NCBI RefSeq assembly: GCF_022965805.1
Contig: NC_133104.1
Span: forward strand, 25,230,069 to 25,294,068
Source: Primulina eburnea
Lineage: Eukaryota; Streptophyta; Magnoliopsida; Lamiales; Gesneriaceae
Direction of reading: 5' to 3'
Length of the DNA stretch: 64,000 nucleotides
Of this stretch, positions 1 through 12,135 are shown one piece after another; the stretch's first letter is position 1; each line of letters starts with the position of its first letter. Position numbers and translations under genes: made by a program. The notes under the pieces are model-generated. The model saw nothing but the letters and a program-made list of their open reading frames with translations. It was not told the origin of the DNA and searched no databases.

Positions 1-1394
1 CGGTTTTGGTATAATTATTTAAATTAATAATATAAATATATTGTAAAATATAATATGTTAACTTTCTACATATTTTCTTAGTTAAATATTTAAATATAAG
101 GTCTAAATTTTGACACCCTAAAAACAAAGGTGCATAAATTCATTTTTATTAGTATAAATTTTATTATTTTCATTTTTAAAATTTTATCACATTATTTTTC
201 GATACAAATTTTATTTGTCCAAAATGTCTAGAAATACATTAAAATACACTTAAAAATTCATCAAGCACTATGAGGTTCCCATTCCAAAATAAAATACCCA
301 AAATATAATAAAATATTATAATTAAACTCAACATATATGCTAAGTAAGTAATTACAATAATTATTAAGTTCAATATAAGATAATTAGGTTCAATAATTAG
401 ATACACGGATATAATAATATTAAGTTTGGATAAACATGATATTTTTTAATAAATAAATAAATAAAAAAAAGTAAATATATATATAATAATAAACGGATAA
501 TCATGAAATTCGGCTATATACTCCTTTCCTCAAAACCACATATCAGCCGAGAGAAAAGAAAGGGAAGGAAGAAAGTAAGAAAGAGAGAAGAGGAAAGAAA
601 ATGGAGAAAAAAGGAAGAAAAAAAATAGAAGGAAAAGCTATACCTCTTCCGAAAAATACCAATAAATCACCAACTATTCACCTCATATCATAAATCAATA
701 TAATGCTGGAGATGACGTAAGAGGATCGCTCAAAAATCAGATAAATCAAACAGAGATATTCCGCTACGGCATCGGTATCCCGTATTCAAGCTAGGTACTT
801 TTCATTCATTTTTCTTATAGCTACACACCAAACTAGAGGTCAGCTTGAATATAAAAGTTGTACCTCTTGTTGCATAGATGAGGTACATACCGTCCGTCAT
901 CCCAAAATATTGCCAGAACTAACATTTTCAGAATGTCGGAGTACCCTAGTTCACCATAAGACGATTTTTAAATCTGGTATTAATCGGATAGGAATTTGAC
1001 AAAACTTTCAACGGAAGAATTAAAGATCTTAAAAAGATACATATCCTGGAAAAAACCCGGCCGCGCGTGGCCGCTGGAAGGCCACGCACGCGCATAAACC
1101 GTCGGCGCGTGTACTGCACGCGCCGTCGTATCGCCGGTTTTCCGGTGGCGAACATTCCTGAGGATATTTCTGAATTTTTGGCCAACTTTCGTATTGTTTG
1201 GATATACCTTCTAATTAATATGAATTTTTGAAACTTAATTAAAATCAACCGAATTAAATTTTGAACAAAAAATAATCTGTAAATGATCAACCAGTTACTT
1301 AAAAACTCTAACATATAAATATCATTCATAATATATTTTTAGGACTTTCTCCAGCAACTCGGATTATTAATCAAGCCTAAACTGTAAGTTAACA
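1..1394. repeat. LTR-like flank, left part of a split host repeat
   Basis: AT-rich, no convincing coding sequence. It looks like part of a long gypsy LTR that continues at 3349 after the solo LTR at 1395-3343; the 5 bp TAACA at 1390-1394 recurs at 3344-3348. GC-rich hairpins sit at 1065-1125. The first 60 bases carry a cggttttgg word also seen in the hAT-like repeat near 4400, so the left edge may belong to that. Family and orientation are inferred and uncertain. Confidence 0.4.
1065..1125. repeat. Pair of GC-rich hairpins in LTR-like sequence
   Basis: Two inverted repeats stand out in an AT-rich context. GCGTGGCC (1065-1072) pairs with GGCCACGC (1080-1087) around a 7-nt loop. CGGCGCGTG (1103-1111) pairs with CACGCGCCG (1117-1125) around TACTG. 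Both share a GCGCGTG word, so they look like two diverged modules of one kind, comparable to the palindromic cassettes at 6032, 35199 and 54509. Confidence 0.7.
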
Positions 1395-2071
1395 TGTGGG
1401 GACCCGGACGTTAATACAGTCCTTAATCGTCATTGGGACTAATTAATCAATTAGTATAAACAGGGTCTAAATTTTTTTTTTAAAATTATACAGCGGAAAC
1501 GTAATGTAATTAAATTCAAATTACATATTAAACATAACATACAATTATTGTATAATCTACAATAATCCGACTAGGTTCATCTACAAGTCAGTGCTGAATC
1601 CTAAGTTGCTTCGAAGCCCGGATCTCCACGCTATCTAATCTTCTCTCATCCTCTTCTTGACCCTGATCCAGCCCCACCTGTTGTCATGCACACATACAAA
1701 ACAAGACAACAGCCGGATATCTCCGGTGAGATATAAATATCCCAGTATAAACAATGTAAACATGCAGTCATATAAAAGCATATACGAAAGCATATAAGAA
1801 TTATTCCTAACATGTCTCAAATCAGAAACATAAATCCATATCAAACATTCAATAATCATGAATGGCATAAATAATGTAAATCAGCGTGTCATATCAGACT
1901 CAATTCAACCGACGCATCGTCTCAGACTCGACTCCACTGACGCGTCGTCTCAGACTCGACTCAACTCTATCCTAGGGATCCCGATGTCTGGATATAGGTA
2001 ATTATATCGAATCTCAGTCGATAGGAATGAATAAATTCCTAAACGGCATCGATATAATTAATATCTCCAGT

Positions 2072-2330
2072 GTCTGGGCGAATCAGCCGCAGAATTGACG
2101 ACTCAGTCAATAACCCGACGAATCAACCGGTAATTAGGCGAATCAGCCAATAATCAGACAACTCAGCCTGTAATTAAGCGAATCAGCTTAAGTTTAAACG
2201 AATCAGTCAATCACCAGAGGAATCAGCCGGTGACTAGGCGAATCAGCCTATAATAAGACGAATCAGTCAATAACCTGACGAATCAGCCGGTGACTCCACG
2301 ACTCAGTAATCAATATATACAGTCAGTATC
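2072..2330. repeat. 20-bp minisatellite inside the solo LTR
   Basis: About twelve diverged tandem units of 20 bp, each with the core 'cgaatcagcc' followed by a variable 10-bp half (for example 'aataatcag', 'ggtgactag'). The phase is kept over ~250 bp. An equivalent expansion is not obvious in the related LTR at 54683-56853. Confidence 0.8.
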
Positions 2331-3030
2331 TAAGCAACTCAATCAATGACTAGCGAATCAGCAGTCATTACATACAGTGGCTATAAATCAATAGACTACA
2401 TTCATCAATCTCATCAATTACAAGAATCAATGTAATAAACTAAGTATGTGATTTAGGGAAACTCGAGTCAAACCTTCCTCGAGTTGTGCAATCCCAACAC
2501 AACATAATTTATACCTTTCTTTCTGATACCCTGGCTCTGTCGAAGTCTCGAACCCCAAGCCTGTCAATACTTAGTCTGACAATAACAATATCGAGGGTAT
2601 GGTATCAATACACCACTCAATTAATACTGGATACAAACAGAATTCAATCAAATTCTGTTTCAACAACATAACATCATAATCTCAATATATCCAGCCCTAT
2701 CATATCAGTCAGATATCAATTCTAATATCTCATAATCGATAATCACTCAATCTGGATATCAATTCTTATTCAATCTCATTCTGAAATCATAACAAGTTCA
2801 TATTCAGTCCGTTTCTTAATCTGACTTCGATTCTACGCTGTCTAACATGTCAAGAACAACATATATGACGTGTATTCAATTCTAACAACATCATAATTTC
2901 AAGACATGTCAAAACGTAGTAAAACTTACGTCTAGTTGTAGCCTACGTCGCTAGGAACTCGATACCGAAGTCGGATTCAAAATCAGACGGACGGATTTCT
3001 CACAAAAGGCGTGAGAAACGGTCAAACTAT

Positions 3031-3072
3031 ATTCGTGTGTGTATATATATATATATATATACACACACGAAT
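3031..3072. repeat. Perfect 42-bp palindrome with (AT)9 core
   Basis: ATTCGTGTGTGT (3031-3042), nine AT units (3043-3060), then ACACACACGAAT (3061-3072). The right arm is the exact reverse complement of the left. A second half-copy (attcgtgtgtgta plus TA repeats) lies at about 3107-3133. Confidence 0.95.
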
Positions 3073-3183
3073 TGTTCTTCTCGTTTCTTTTCTTCTGAAG
3101 ACTATATTCGTGTGTGTATATATATATATATACATCCACTTGCATGGCTAGAGAAACGTGTTTCTTTTTCATGAACTTCAGTC

Positions 3184-3219
3184 GGCGCTCGGGCGGTTAA
3201 TCTTTACCGCTCGGGCGCC
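3184..3219. repeat. Palindromic module, CGCTCGGGCG type
   Basis: GGCGCTCGGGCGG, a 10-bp AT-rich centre, then CCGCTCGGGCGCC. The outer bases are inverted, while the core CGCTCGGGCG is repeated in the same orientation in both arms. A folded transcript would therefore need two G-U pairs. A partial second copy (ggcgctcggaacggtcc) follows near 3256. Confidence 0.9.
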
Positions 3220-3343
3220 GAACACTCTGTTCAGTTATTTGGCTAGTTATCCATTGGCGCTCGGAACGGTCCAACTATACTCATATCCATTCATAATCAA
3301 TAAATCATCTCAGATTACGGTAATCAAATTCTTGGGCATTACA

Positions 3344-4150
3344 TAACAGGTGAGGAAATTACTATTTATTCTTCTATTAAAGCTTTTGGTATTTGGCCTG
3401 AAAATTTCAATAGCATTTATTTAATGTTCAAATATCATCCACAGTTCATTTCAATTACTGATATATTTTCTTGCATATTTATGAATGGATTGATACACCA
3501 TTAATGAATGGAGTCATGGACAACGGATTTCGGTCCGGAAATTGAGTCCATTGGACAACGTGGCTTCGGCCCGGAAAATGAGTCCAATGAGCAACGGGTC
3601 AAAAGTCCCGGGTATATGGTTCATCTGAACAACGCGCACCGAATATTTCGGTCCGGAGAATGGTTCACCCGGCTCGTAAAAAGTGCTCAATTAAGCCACC
3701 AATGTTAATTTATGGAATTTTCATTTATCTATTGTTTCATTGCATATCATTCATAATATCTAAATTGTTATGCCTATTATTTCATGTATAATTATGATGA
3801 AGTGTTATTTAAAAGTCATATACTAATTTAAACTCACTAATTCCTCAAAGACTTAACCCTCTGTTTCTTTTCGTCTATTGTAATTTCCAGTCAGAGGAAC
3901 CCCCGAATTGGAACAAGAGGAAAATAACTGAAGCTGAAATAAGAGCATTTGAAAGTTGGAATGATCTGTTTATAAATGAATATTAAACTTCCGTTGTAAC
4001 ATAATTGTACATATGAATGTTAAACTTCCGCTGTAAAATAATTATACATATTTGAAATAAGAATGTAAACATTTTTAGATAATATTTAAATTATAGTAGA
4101 AAATATTTACATTTTTATCTACAATATCTTTCTAATAATATAATGGTAAA
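3344..4150. repeat. LTR-like flank, right part of the split host repeat
   Basis: Continues the sequence broken at 1394. At 3515-3680 a motif is repeated ('ttcggtccggaaattgagtcc', 'ttcggcccggaaaatgagtcc'), resembling in reverse orientation the 'ccggtggattgatcc' repeats of the gypsy LTRs at 32700 and 34750. Two copies of 'gaatgttaaacttccg'-like text lie near 3985 and 4015. No coding sequence is supported; the LTR identity is inferred. Confidence 0.4.
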
Positions 4151-4535
4151 AATAAAAATAGAGTTTAATAAAGAAAGATTGTAAAAAAAATGTGGCACTT
4201 AGTAAGGGAATAAGTATGAATTCCTAAATCAGGCGCCACATAAATTAATTAAACAAACAACAATCAACTAAAAATTATTCAAAATGGTTTTTCATTCACT
4301 AAATATCATATCAAAATATATAATATAAATAAAAATATAAAAAAATTATTAATTTAATGAAATTTTGATTTTTTCGGTTTTGATATATATAATCCGAAAC
4401 CGAATCAAATAAACTTCGGTTTCAATATTTATATCTTAATTACAAAATTTGGCTTTTGGTTTTGGTTCGGTGTTCGGTTTTTTCGGTTTGGATTTTTCGT
4501 TTTTTTCGTTTTTATCCGAAGTTTGAACACCCCTA
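4150..4535. mobile_element. hAT-like MITE remnant (one end clear)
   Basis: AT-rich and dense in 'cggtttcggtttt'-type words. It ends at 4535 with CACCCCTA, the reverse complement of the TAGGGGTG terminus common in plant hAT MITEs. This end abuts the broken gag exactly, so the gag reading frame runs into the element's TAG. I cannot find the other terminus, so the left border is approximate. Confidence 0.5.
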
Positions 4536-4904
4536 CAGTCTGGCATCTCCTGATAATAAGTAAGTAGCACATCTGACCCTGCCTGCATCCTGCAGCTTCA
4601 TAAAAGCGAATATCACCTCGATGGACTTAATACATCTGTCCGCTATCATCGGGTCAGCAGTCCCCGAGAACTCTTTTGGATCCATCCTCCCGAATCTCTC
4701 ATACACTGCCTCTGGCCTGGGCGGCCTCGCTCCTGTATCTACTCCATCATTGTTCCCCGCAAACTGTGTGAAGAACTGATTCATTCTGGCAAGAATCTGT
4801 GCCTGCATATCTGGTCGTGGACGAGGAGGAGTGGTCCTCTATACATTCCGAGCATCTCTATCCTCTTCACCTGCTCCCCATGCATTCATACGTCTAAGAG
4901 GCAT
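4536..4904 (-). pseudogene. Ty3/gypsy gag N-terminal fragment
   Basis: Minus-strand reading begins at a Met codon (4902-4904, MPLRRMNAWG...) and, after a stop at about 4840, continues MQAQILARMNQFFTQFAG... to the typical gag stretch with YERFGRMDPKEFSGTADP and VRCATYLLSGDARL. It is homologous by eye to the gag at 31352-31852 in this window. The family is chromovirus-like (Tekay/Del type) and the protein would form the virus-like particle core. It is cut after the GDARL motif at the hAT-like MITE end, so capsid C-terminus, zinc knuckle and pol are missing. PBS and 5' LTR lie upstream on the same strand (5128-10403), which confirms that this is the 5' end of a minus-strand element. Confidence 0.85.
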
Positions 4905-5127
4905 ATTGTTCCACAATTTACCCAACATGTAAACCAACATGCATGAACATATATCTATATCATCATAAGATGAACGTAAATCGAACTTAAACGTGTACAT
5001 GCCGAAATCATGACTTTGATGCTTACTACATGAAAGAATTTTTAAAACTTTAAAACTTACATACTTGAGGCTTGAATTCGTGAGCTTCTCGCAACTGGCA
5101 GTAGGCATAAATCTTTAGAAGAACATC

Positions 5128-5139
5128 GCTCTTATACCA
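5128..5139 (-). other. Degenerate primer-binding site
   Basis: The minus strand reads TGGTATAAGAGC, one base off the initiator-tRNA-Met site TGGTATCAGAGC. It lies two bases inside the LTR end at 5142, between the LTR and the gag fragment. Confidence 0.8.
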
Positions 5140-6031
5140 ACTATAACGTACCGTATTTTTAAACATACTTAAAATTAATGGAAAATAAAAAAAAATTTAA
5201 ATAAGAATTTCTCATTCAAAATGCTAAATAATTAAAATGCTTGAACAAATATTTGAAATTGTAAACAATTTGCAACAAGTACTTGTTTAAAACATCATGA
5301 AGTAATTCGTTAAAATCAGAGTAATGAAATAACATCCATAAAAATCCTTAAACTTAATCGGTCATCGGGTTAGTCCTCCGCCTAGAGCCATCTCACTGAT
5401 CTCCACCTCTTGTCTCCTCAAACTCGTCCTCACCTACATCGATCAAGTCTAATGAGTCTAAAGACTCAACATGTATAAACTGGGAATAGCAAGTAACGTA
5501 TAATAAAACCACATGCATTTTAAAGTATCACATACATAACTTAACTTTGAACATACCTACATAACCATAGACGTGCCATCGATTTATAAACATTTCCATA
5601 AACATAATTGCTTCATACATACTTAAACATGCATATCATCATCACTTTGCATAGAGATATATTTCAAAGCAAGTGACCCATAAAATAGTGCGCCTGATCA
5701 GACTAAACCACAGTACTGGGCCGGAAGGGTGTCCACTATCACATACATAAGATCCCCGGTCATACTTTACCAGGTGGATTGGTCCCTGGTCATACTTTAC
5801 CACTTTCCAATCCTGATCAAAACGCGGTCATACTTTACCAGGGTGGAGAGGTCCCCGGACACGTTCTCTGCCTTCCAAACCCGTTCATATTTGGTCAAAA
5901 GACAATTAGCATACCTCAAAAACATAAAATATTTCCTTTGCACGTCGAACATAATAATACATTATGCATGCCTGTCCAGGACAAAAAATTTAAAAAAAAT
6001 TATGTTATTTATTATTTTTTTCAGAAAGCTT

Positions 6032-6067
6032 GGCGCTCGGGCGGTAAAATCTTACCGCTCGGGCGCT
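6032..6067. repeat. Palindromic module in gypsy LTR, CGCTCGGGCG type
   Basis: GGCGCTCGGGCGGTA, AAATCT, then TACCGCTCGGGCGCTG. It is nearly identical to the modules at 3184 and 54509-54997 although the surrounding LTRs belong to other families. It sits between anchors (cacgtcgaacata on the left, gagcagtcacacga on the right) that flank unrelated cassettes in two related LTRs. Confidence 0.9.
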
Positions 6068-6360
6068 GCCCACACAGTTGGGCTCGAAAATCCTAAAAAA
6101 ACACGTTTTTACACTGTTCGAGCAGTCACACGAAAATGATCATAACACACTATTTTCTTATCCGAAAATTATGAATTTATTGTCAAATCGAAGATATCAA
6201 AAAACACTACATTTTATATGTTGAAAGGTTTTCCAGAAAACTGAACGAAAATTCACATGATTCAAAATGGCAGCAGATTCGGTTTTTGAGATCTAAAAAT
6301 CGTTTCAAACATTTTTGCTCAAACTTTGCATAACATAAACGGATTTTTACACACAATATA

Positions 6361-9300
6361 CGTAGAACCTGTAAATCAGACTACGTACAAGCCATGCATA
6401 ATTTCTAGCATTTAAATTAAAATGATTTTTATTGCATGAGTATTTAAATTCTTTTCTTTAAAATTCAAATTAATTCATGCAGTAGTTTAATTGCTACCTT
6501 TTCAGTTAAATAACTGAGGCCGGACTGGAGTGGGAGTATTGAGGTAAAATTTAGTATTAAGAAAACATTCTTAGAATTTATTTTAGATAAATAATAAGTT
6601 AATTTAATGTAAAATAATGATTAAGGAATTATTTAAGTAATTTAAATATTTGTCCATGCATGCAAGATAATGTTATTCCTTAATAAATTTATTAATTCAC
6701 TAAAATAGTAATGGGTAGATAAAACACTAGAGATATATAATTCAATAATTAAGAAATATTTTCCCTACCATTATCATTACTTTTTGGCCACCTTGATAAA
6801 AGATTTGAATTAAAATTGCCAACTCATTTTCATTGATATATCTTCCTAATCCTTTTCTTGATAAATAATCCCCTCACTTTAAATCCTCATTTAATTAATA
6901 ATTAAGCAAATTCCCTATCCATTTTAACTAGATAAATTTCGGCCATCACCATGAAAAAAGATTTGATATTTACTTAACAACTCACTAATTAATTGACTTC
7001 TTTCCTTATCTATTTGTAGGAGATAAATTCCTCTCCATTTTTAATCCTCATTCAATTAATAAATAAGCACCCCACCTTGATAGCTAAAATTCCGCATCCC
7101 CTCTCTTAAAAAGATTTAAATTTAGTTGACAATTCATTTCCTTGTTACCTTTCCTTAATCTTTTTCTAGGCAGATATTTTACCCACTTTTAAATCACCAA
7201 CAAATAATTAATTAAGCAATATTTCTCCATTGTTCCTAGACCTAAATACCGACCAAGTGCACCCTCTAATATCCCCAAAAATCTTTTGATATCATTCTAT
7301 TTTCCTTATCTCACCAACTCACTAGGATAGCAAGATTCATTCCCCCTTTTATCTTGCAAATTTCCATCTATCCCCTAGCCATTCCCTCCCTCCCCATTCT
7401 CGAAATTCAGAGCACTTTCAGAGAGGAAAAAAATTCGAGAGAGACAGCAGTAGAAAATTGTGAGAACTAGGGAGAAAAACAAGAAACAAAAGCGAAGCAC
7501 TCTGTCTCCTCCGCGCCGCGTCGTTGTTCTGTTTGTTTTCCTTTCAAAACAAACCAAGACATGTCTATATTTTTATTCACTCTTAAATCAAGTCATAATA
7601 TGATTTTTAAACATTGCAGGATTATGTTTTTTTTTCTGGCAAAACCGAAATACATGACAAAATTTTCGAGTTAGAACATGTGCAGATTTCGGCCCTTCCC
7701 TCGTTCTCTCACGGATTGGCTTGTTTTGATTGTTTCAGGTGTTGGCTCGATCCTAGGCTCCCAAGGCTGCACCTAGGCATGTACTAGGGTGTGTCAAGAC
7801 CATGTTGGTCCATTAGTTCAAGCCCCATGCAAGCTGGTATTCAGAAATGACAGCAACTTCCCCTTAGTGTCATATTGTGCTTCGATTTTTTTCAGCTTGC
7901 TGTCAAGGGTGACGTTTCTGAGCTTGGCTGCCCTAGGGGCTATAGCCATGGTTAGAACATTTCCTTATTATGTCTAAGATGAGACAAGGTCGTCCTTTCG
8001 AGACTTGGTCCATGATGGGATCGATTTTCAAATAAAAATAAGAACAGCCCCTTCGTCCCTTCCTTTTTCTGCATGTGTATTTTTCGGTTTGGTGGTGTGG
8101 TGTGGATCTTGGTTGGCCTGTGGCCCTTAGCCACGGTTCATACCATACCCCTTGATGTCTAGATCATGACATGGTCAATTAAATGTCTACTGGAACGATG
8201 AAAGACAACAAGCAAACCGACGCATCACGGTACGGAATAATTGTGCTCTCGGATGCAAGTTTCGGGTGTCACAGGGTTGGATTGGATTGTGGCTGGCCTA
8301 GGGCCCTTAGCCATGGTCCAAGCCAACCCTTAGGATGTGGGAAGAGGTTCTGGTCTGTGGTTCAAGCCCCAATGTCCATTAGCCTCGCAAACAACGCAAA
8401 GAAACGCAAGCGCCGCTGCTGTATTTTGTGACAGCAAGTTGTGCTTCGGTTCAGAGGTGTGTTTCGAGTTTTCGGTTGCCTTCTAGCCTATGGCCTTGGA
8501 CTGGACAGTACCCCATTGAGTTAGGAAGGTCATGTTTTTGGTCGTTTATGATTTGGTCAAGTTTAGAGGTCGTACGAGAATTTACGGTGCAATGTGCCAA
8601 AGTGACTCTCGAAAGAGCGTTTCATGTTTTTGGCCTACATTCACCAAATTTCGAAGTACTGAAATGTTAGGAGCATTATTTCATCATTTTAAGTGTATTT
8701 TAATCATGACTAAACGATTGTTCGGTGTTGGTTCGGGTTGGCACGAAGTCATGATTAAATACCAAGTCATTGGGCGTAATTGTCTCGTTTTTTGGAGTCA
8801 ATTACAAAGTTTGGGCAAGTAAATCATATGCATATTTTCAATGTTAGATTTAAGTCGCAGCGAGCCTGAGAACGATCCAACTCATTAGGTAAAATTAATA
8901 CATGATATTTAATTATGTTATTTAATTATATTACGTGCAAAAATATAAAACATTCATTTTTGAGATTTATGCGATATTGATTGTAGCCACTTCATTATCA
9001 TGGGATTATTACTTCACCCGGTGGTCACTTACCGGTTCAGTTCAGTTCAGTTCATTTATTGGCACGGATATTCAGTCCAAGGGATGCGATGATCTCTATC
9101 GCGCAGTATGCTGTGGTTTAGTCTGATCAAGTGATCCAGTTCAGTTCAGTTCAGGGGCCACTTGCGTAGAACATAATCTCAACAGAAATTTATGACATGA
9201 TATTTTATGACAGGGCTCGATTGAGCAAACATTTCACTTATGATTTTCAGTTCAGTTATGCACGTATTATAATTACTCATGACATGATATTTTTACGTTA

Positions 9301-9701
9301 CGCCAGACTCATGATATTTTTACCATGCATGAAATTTTATTATTATTACTAGTTATTTATGATATATGCATGCTGAGTCTTTAGACTCACTAGACTTGAT
9401 TGTTGTAGGTACTGATGAAGTCGGGACCGAGGGTGGGGAGCAGTGAGTCATCTTGGGTCGGCAGTAGTAGGAACCCGAGGACCTCATTTTCAGCATTTAC
9501 TATTTTATTTCAAACTCAGTTTTTATCTGTTGTCGAATTATTTTAAATTGTTATTTTGCAAACAATAATTACTTCCGATGTGCTATTTTGAGCATTAAAC
9601 TTTTTATCAGTTTATTTAATGAATGAGGCGTTTTATTTATTTAAAGAGAACATTTTTAAATTTTTTCGCAAATTTTCAAATACGAAATTCGGGCCATTAT
9701 A
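6361..9701 (+). mobile_element. Solo LTR (gypsy, ~3.3 kb), TSD ATATA
   Basis: Starts CGTAGAACC (decayed TGTAGAACC) and ends GGGCCATTATA, with ATATA at 6356-6360 and 9702-9706. The TSD is low-complexity, but the host LTR resumes correctly after it. The content is that of the gypsy LTRs read in the opposite direction: 'tgagtctttagactcactagac' near 9370 and 'ggtttagtctgatcaagtgatcc' near 9115. The stretches between 7560 and 8880 contain chance ORFs only. A short (TTCAG)n run lies at about 9035-9050. Confidence 0.75.
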
Positions 9702-10403
9702 ATATACATCAAAATATTTACTATGACAAGATCGATGCGAAAAAAAGAAAGAATATACATGCTTTTGCGTCTAAACACTTGAAGATAACAAATATTGACG
9801 CGGTGGACTGCGAGAGATGATCGGGAGACGATTGCTGCACGTTTTCTTGCTCGTGTGTGTGTGTTAGAAGCATGTAGGGGCGTGTGTATTGATTAGGAAG
9901 ATAATTAGTGGTTAATTAGGGAATAAAAATGTTTAGTTAAATAATTATTGAAAAAATAATGCTAATCTAATTATTTAATCTCACTCATATTTTCAATAAA
10001 ATAATTAAGTACCAAACTTTCAAGATTAAAATTATCAAATTCAAATTAGTATTTTTGAAAAGCTTATAATCTTAAAATCACCTAATAAATTAAATTAGAC
10101 TCTAAAATTCTTAAATTTCATAAATCATTTAAAATATCAATCTCCTTGTCTTGAAATAAAATACCACATTTTCATAAATCGTCTAAATCGTCACTTGTCT
10201 CTTTTCTCGATCCCGCATCGAATATTTGCTTGAAACATAAAATTCAAGAAAACATTTTAACGTGCTTCAAATAAACATGTAATAGTTTAAAAATAATGCA
10301 AATCATAAACTATGCATCGTTAAAATTTATTTTAAAATTAAATAAATGATTTAAAAAATTAATAAATGCATGATTTTTACGTTTAGTTATTTTGGATTCT
10401 ACA

Positions 10404-10699
10404 TAAAGCGTAACATAACGAGTACAAATCCTAAACCAACAACGTAACATAATCAATTCATAAAATCCTCATGTGACATGTCCTCTCAAAACTCATAAAA
10501 ACATCATGTGCGGAAGAAAAGTGTTCCTCGGGTCATGAACGCACATCCATTCCTCTGCCGACTCGGAGTTCGGCACCTCCATCATTCATCATTTACTTTT
10601 GATCCATCTACATAGAACCAAGGTATCCAGCGGCTGTCGGAGATTAGTGACAGTATTACCTATCCACTATGCCTAGGCCTCATCATCAGCATTTATAAA
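10404..10699 (-). mobile_element. Gypsy LTR fragment, left of the composite array
   Basis: 'gttcctcgggtcatgaac', 'actcggagttcggcacctcc' and 'aaggtatccagcggctgtcgg' match the solo LTR at 26777-29781 (27010-27500) in the same orientation. The TG start is missing. The sequence resumes at about 16959 after the composite insertion; the bases ATAAA at 10695-10699 recur at 16959-16963. Confidence 0.7.
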
Positions 10700-12135
10700 T
10701 GTTGGAACATTTCATTTTCGCAATTTTGATTTTGATCTTAACAAAACTTGTTATTTTGTTTCTAATGATTTACCTTAGTGCGCAGGTAGCTGGAACTGAT
10801 CAAGCTTCGAACTGATCAGTTAAGTGAGGTAAAACTGAAGCTATCAAGACGTTAACTGAAAAGACCAACTGATCGACCAAACTGAATAAGTTTAACTACA
10901 AAGAACAGTTTAACTGATTGTCCAGCTCATGGATGATTCAGCAGAAGACCTTCAGAAGCCCGGCCTGCTGATGAAGAGTTCCACTGATGAAGAACCCAGT
11001 TGACCAGTTCAACTGAAAGAGTGAAATCAGTTCAACTGACAAGTCAACTAATTTCATCAGCCCAACTGAGGATCAGTTCAAATGACCAGTTAGGAACACC
11101 GGTTAGAAATCATTCAGTTGCAGATTAAGACAAGCTTATCTTAGTGGATTCCAGCTACGTACAAAGATGCAAACTTCTGTACGATCAAAGGTACAATAAT
11201 GGACGTTGCAGCAAAGATTAAAGCAGAGAGATTCCTGAAGGCATGTCAGAAAAGTCAAGACACATATACCAAGGAACACATTCAAAGTTGCAGCGATCAC
11301 ATGTGATGAGTCTTGAAATACGGTCTCAATGCCTCTATATATACAAGCTCAAGATCATCAGCAACAAGTGAGTGAGAGCGCATACTAGAGTGTGTGAAGA
11401 TAAAAAAAAGGCACGCTTATTTGCTTATCAGCTTACAAGAAGCATTTTGCCCAGATGGAATACTCAGCCATATCAGCTTAGTTTAGAAGTCTATTTCCCT
11501 CAGTGTGTGAGAAAACTTTCGGGTAGTTTTCAGAGATTAGTTCTCTCACACACACACACACACCACCACTCAAATACAGTCTCGCACAAAGACAAAAAAC
11601 TTGTGTATGTAGTCTTTCTCACATAGACATTAAACAAGTGTTGACTGGAATGTGCTGCCTTCAGTCTAGTCTAGGAGTTCGATTAGGCAGTGCGTAAGTC
11701 CTAAGCTGGGTGGGTTATTATACTTGCTGTAATTAATCAAAGCCTTCTAATGAATCCTACCTGAGGTGGTAGAAGGGGTGACGTAGGAGCAGTTGAAGTC
11801 TCCGAACATCCATAAACATATCTTATGTATTTGATTGTTTAACAGTTGTTTTCAAACCGTTTGGATCAGCAAGAGTATCTGTCGGTTCAGTTGTCACCAT
11901 AACTGAATTGATGAATGCAAAAAGTAATCTACCCTCTTTCAGTTATTCAGTTACACAGGATATATAAAATATATCAGTGTTTCTCAACGAAGGATTATTT
12001 CGAGTGTTTTCTGCTTGGTTCAATACCAAACTCGATCTAATTCATCGGTGTATACATTCTTATAACCGAGCTACTGCAGCTCTTGAAGAATATTTTGTTT
12101 GAAGCACCTCAAGGTGCTCTGCAAACGATCCTTCA
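10700..12135 (+). repeat. LTR 1 of the composite element
   Basis: 1436 bp, TGTTGGAACATT... to ...CGATCCTTCA. It contains a TATA-like 'tctatatatacaagctc' near 11333, a CA/TG-rich segment near 11550, the conserved stem-loop block at 11752-11816, and many CAGTT/AACTG words. Confidence 0.9.

Larger units (their letters stand above)
1395..3343 (-). mobile_element. Solo LTR, TGTAATGCCC family, TSD TAACA
   Basis: On the plus strand it starts TGTGGGGACC and ends GGGCATTACA, the reverse complement of a TG...CA LTR. The 5 bp on each side are identical (TAACA, 1390-1394 and 3344-3348), which defines a complete solo LTR. A second copy in the opposite orientation is at 54683-56853; its ends match (TGTAATGCCC start, GTCCCCACA end), as does the inner segment reading 'accggag...ccggctgttgtcttg'. 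No PBS or internal region follows, so one LTR remains after LTR-LTR recombination. It contains a 20-bp minisatellite, a 42-bp palindrome and one palindromic module. Confidence 0.9.
5142..10403 (-). mobile_element. Gypsy 5' LTR, split by a nested solo LTR
   Basis: The plus strand starts TATAACGTACCG (a decayed TGTAACG end) next to the PBS and ends GGATTCTACA at 10403. Removing the nested solo LTR with one target repeat (6361-9706) leaves about 1.9 kb. It aligns by eye with the LTRs at 32085-37465 and 34118-36877: the shared block 'gcctgatcagactaaaccacagtactgg' near 5692, 'tagcatacctcaaaaacataaaatattt' near 5907, and 'gagcagtcacacgaaaatgatcata' near 6119. It carries the palindromic module at 6032-6067. 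No genes. Confidence 0.8.

Noticed and set aside
946..1329. 127-codon ORF on the minus strand
   Set aside because: It crosses the GC-rich hairpins and has no family resemblance; likely chance in LTR-like DNA.
7375..8822. Several ORFs of 60-96 codons
   Set aside because: All inside the solo LTR 6361-9701, overlapping in several frames, no motifs.
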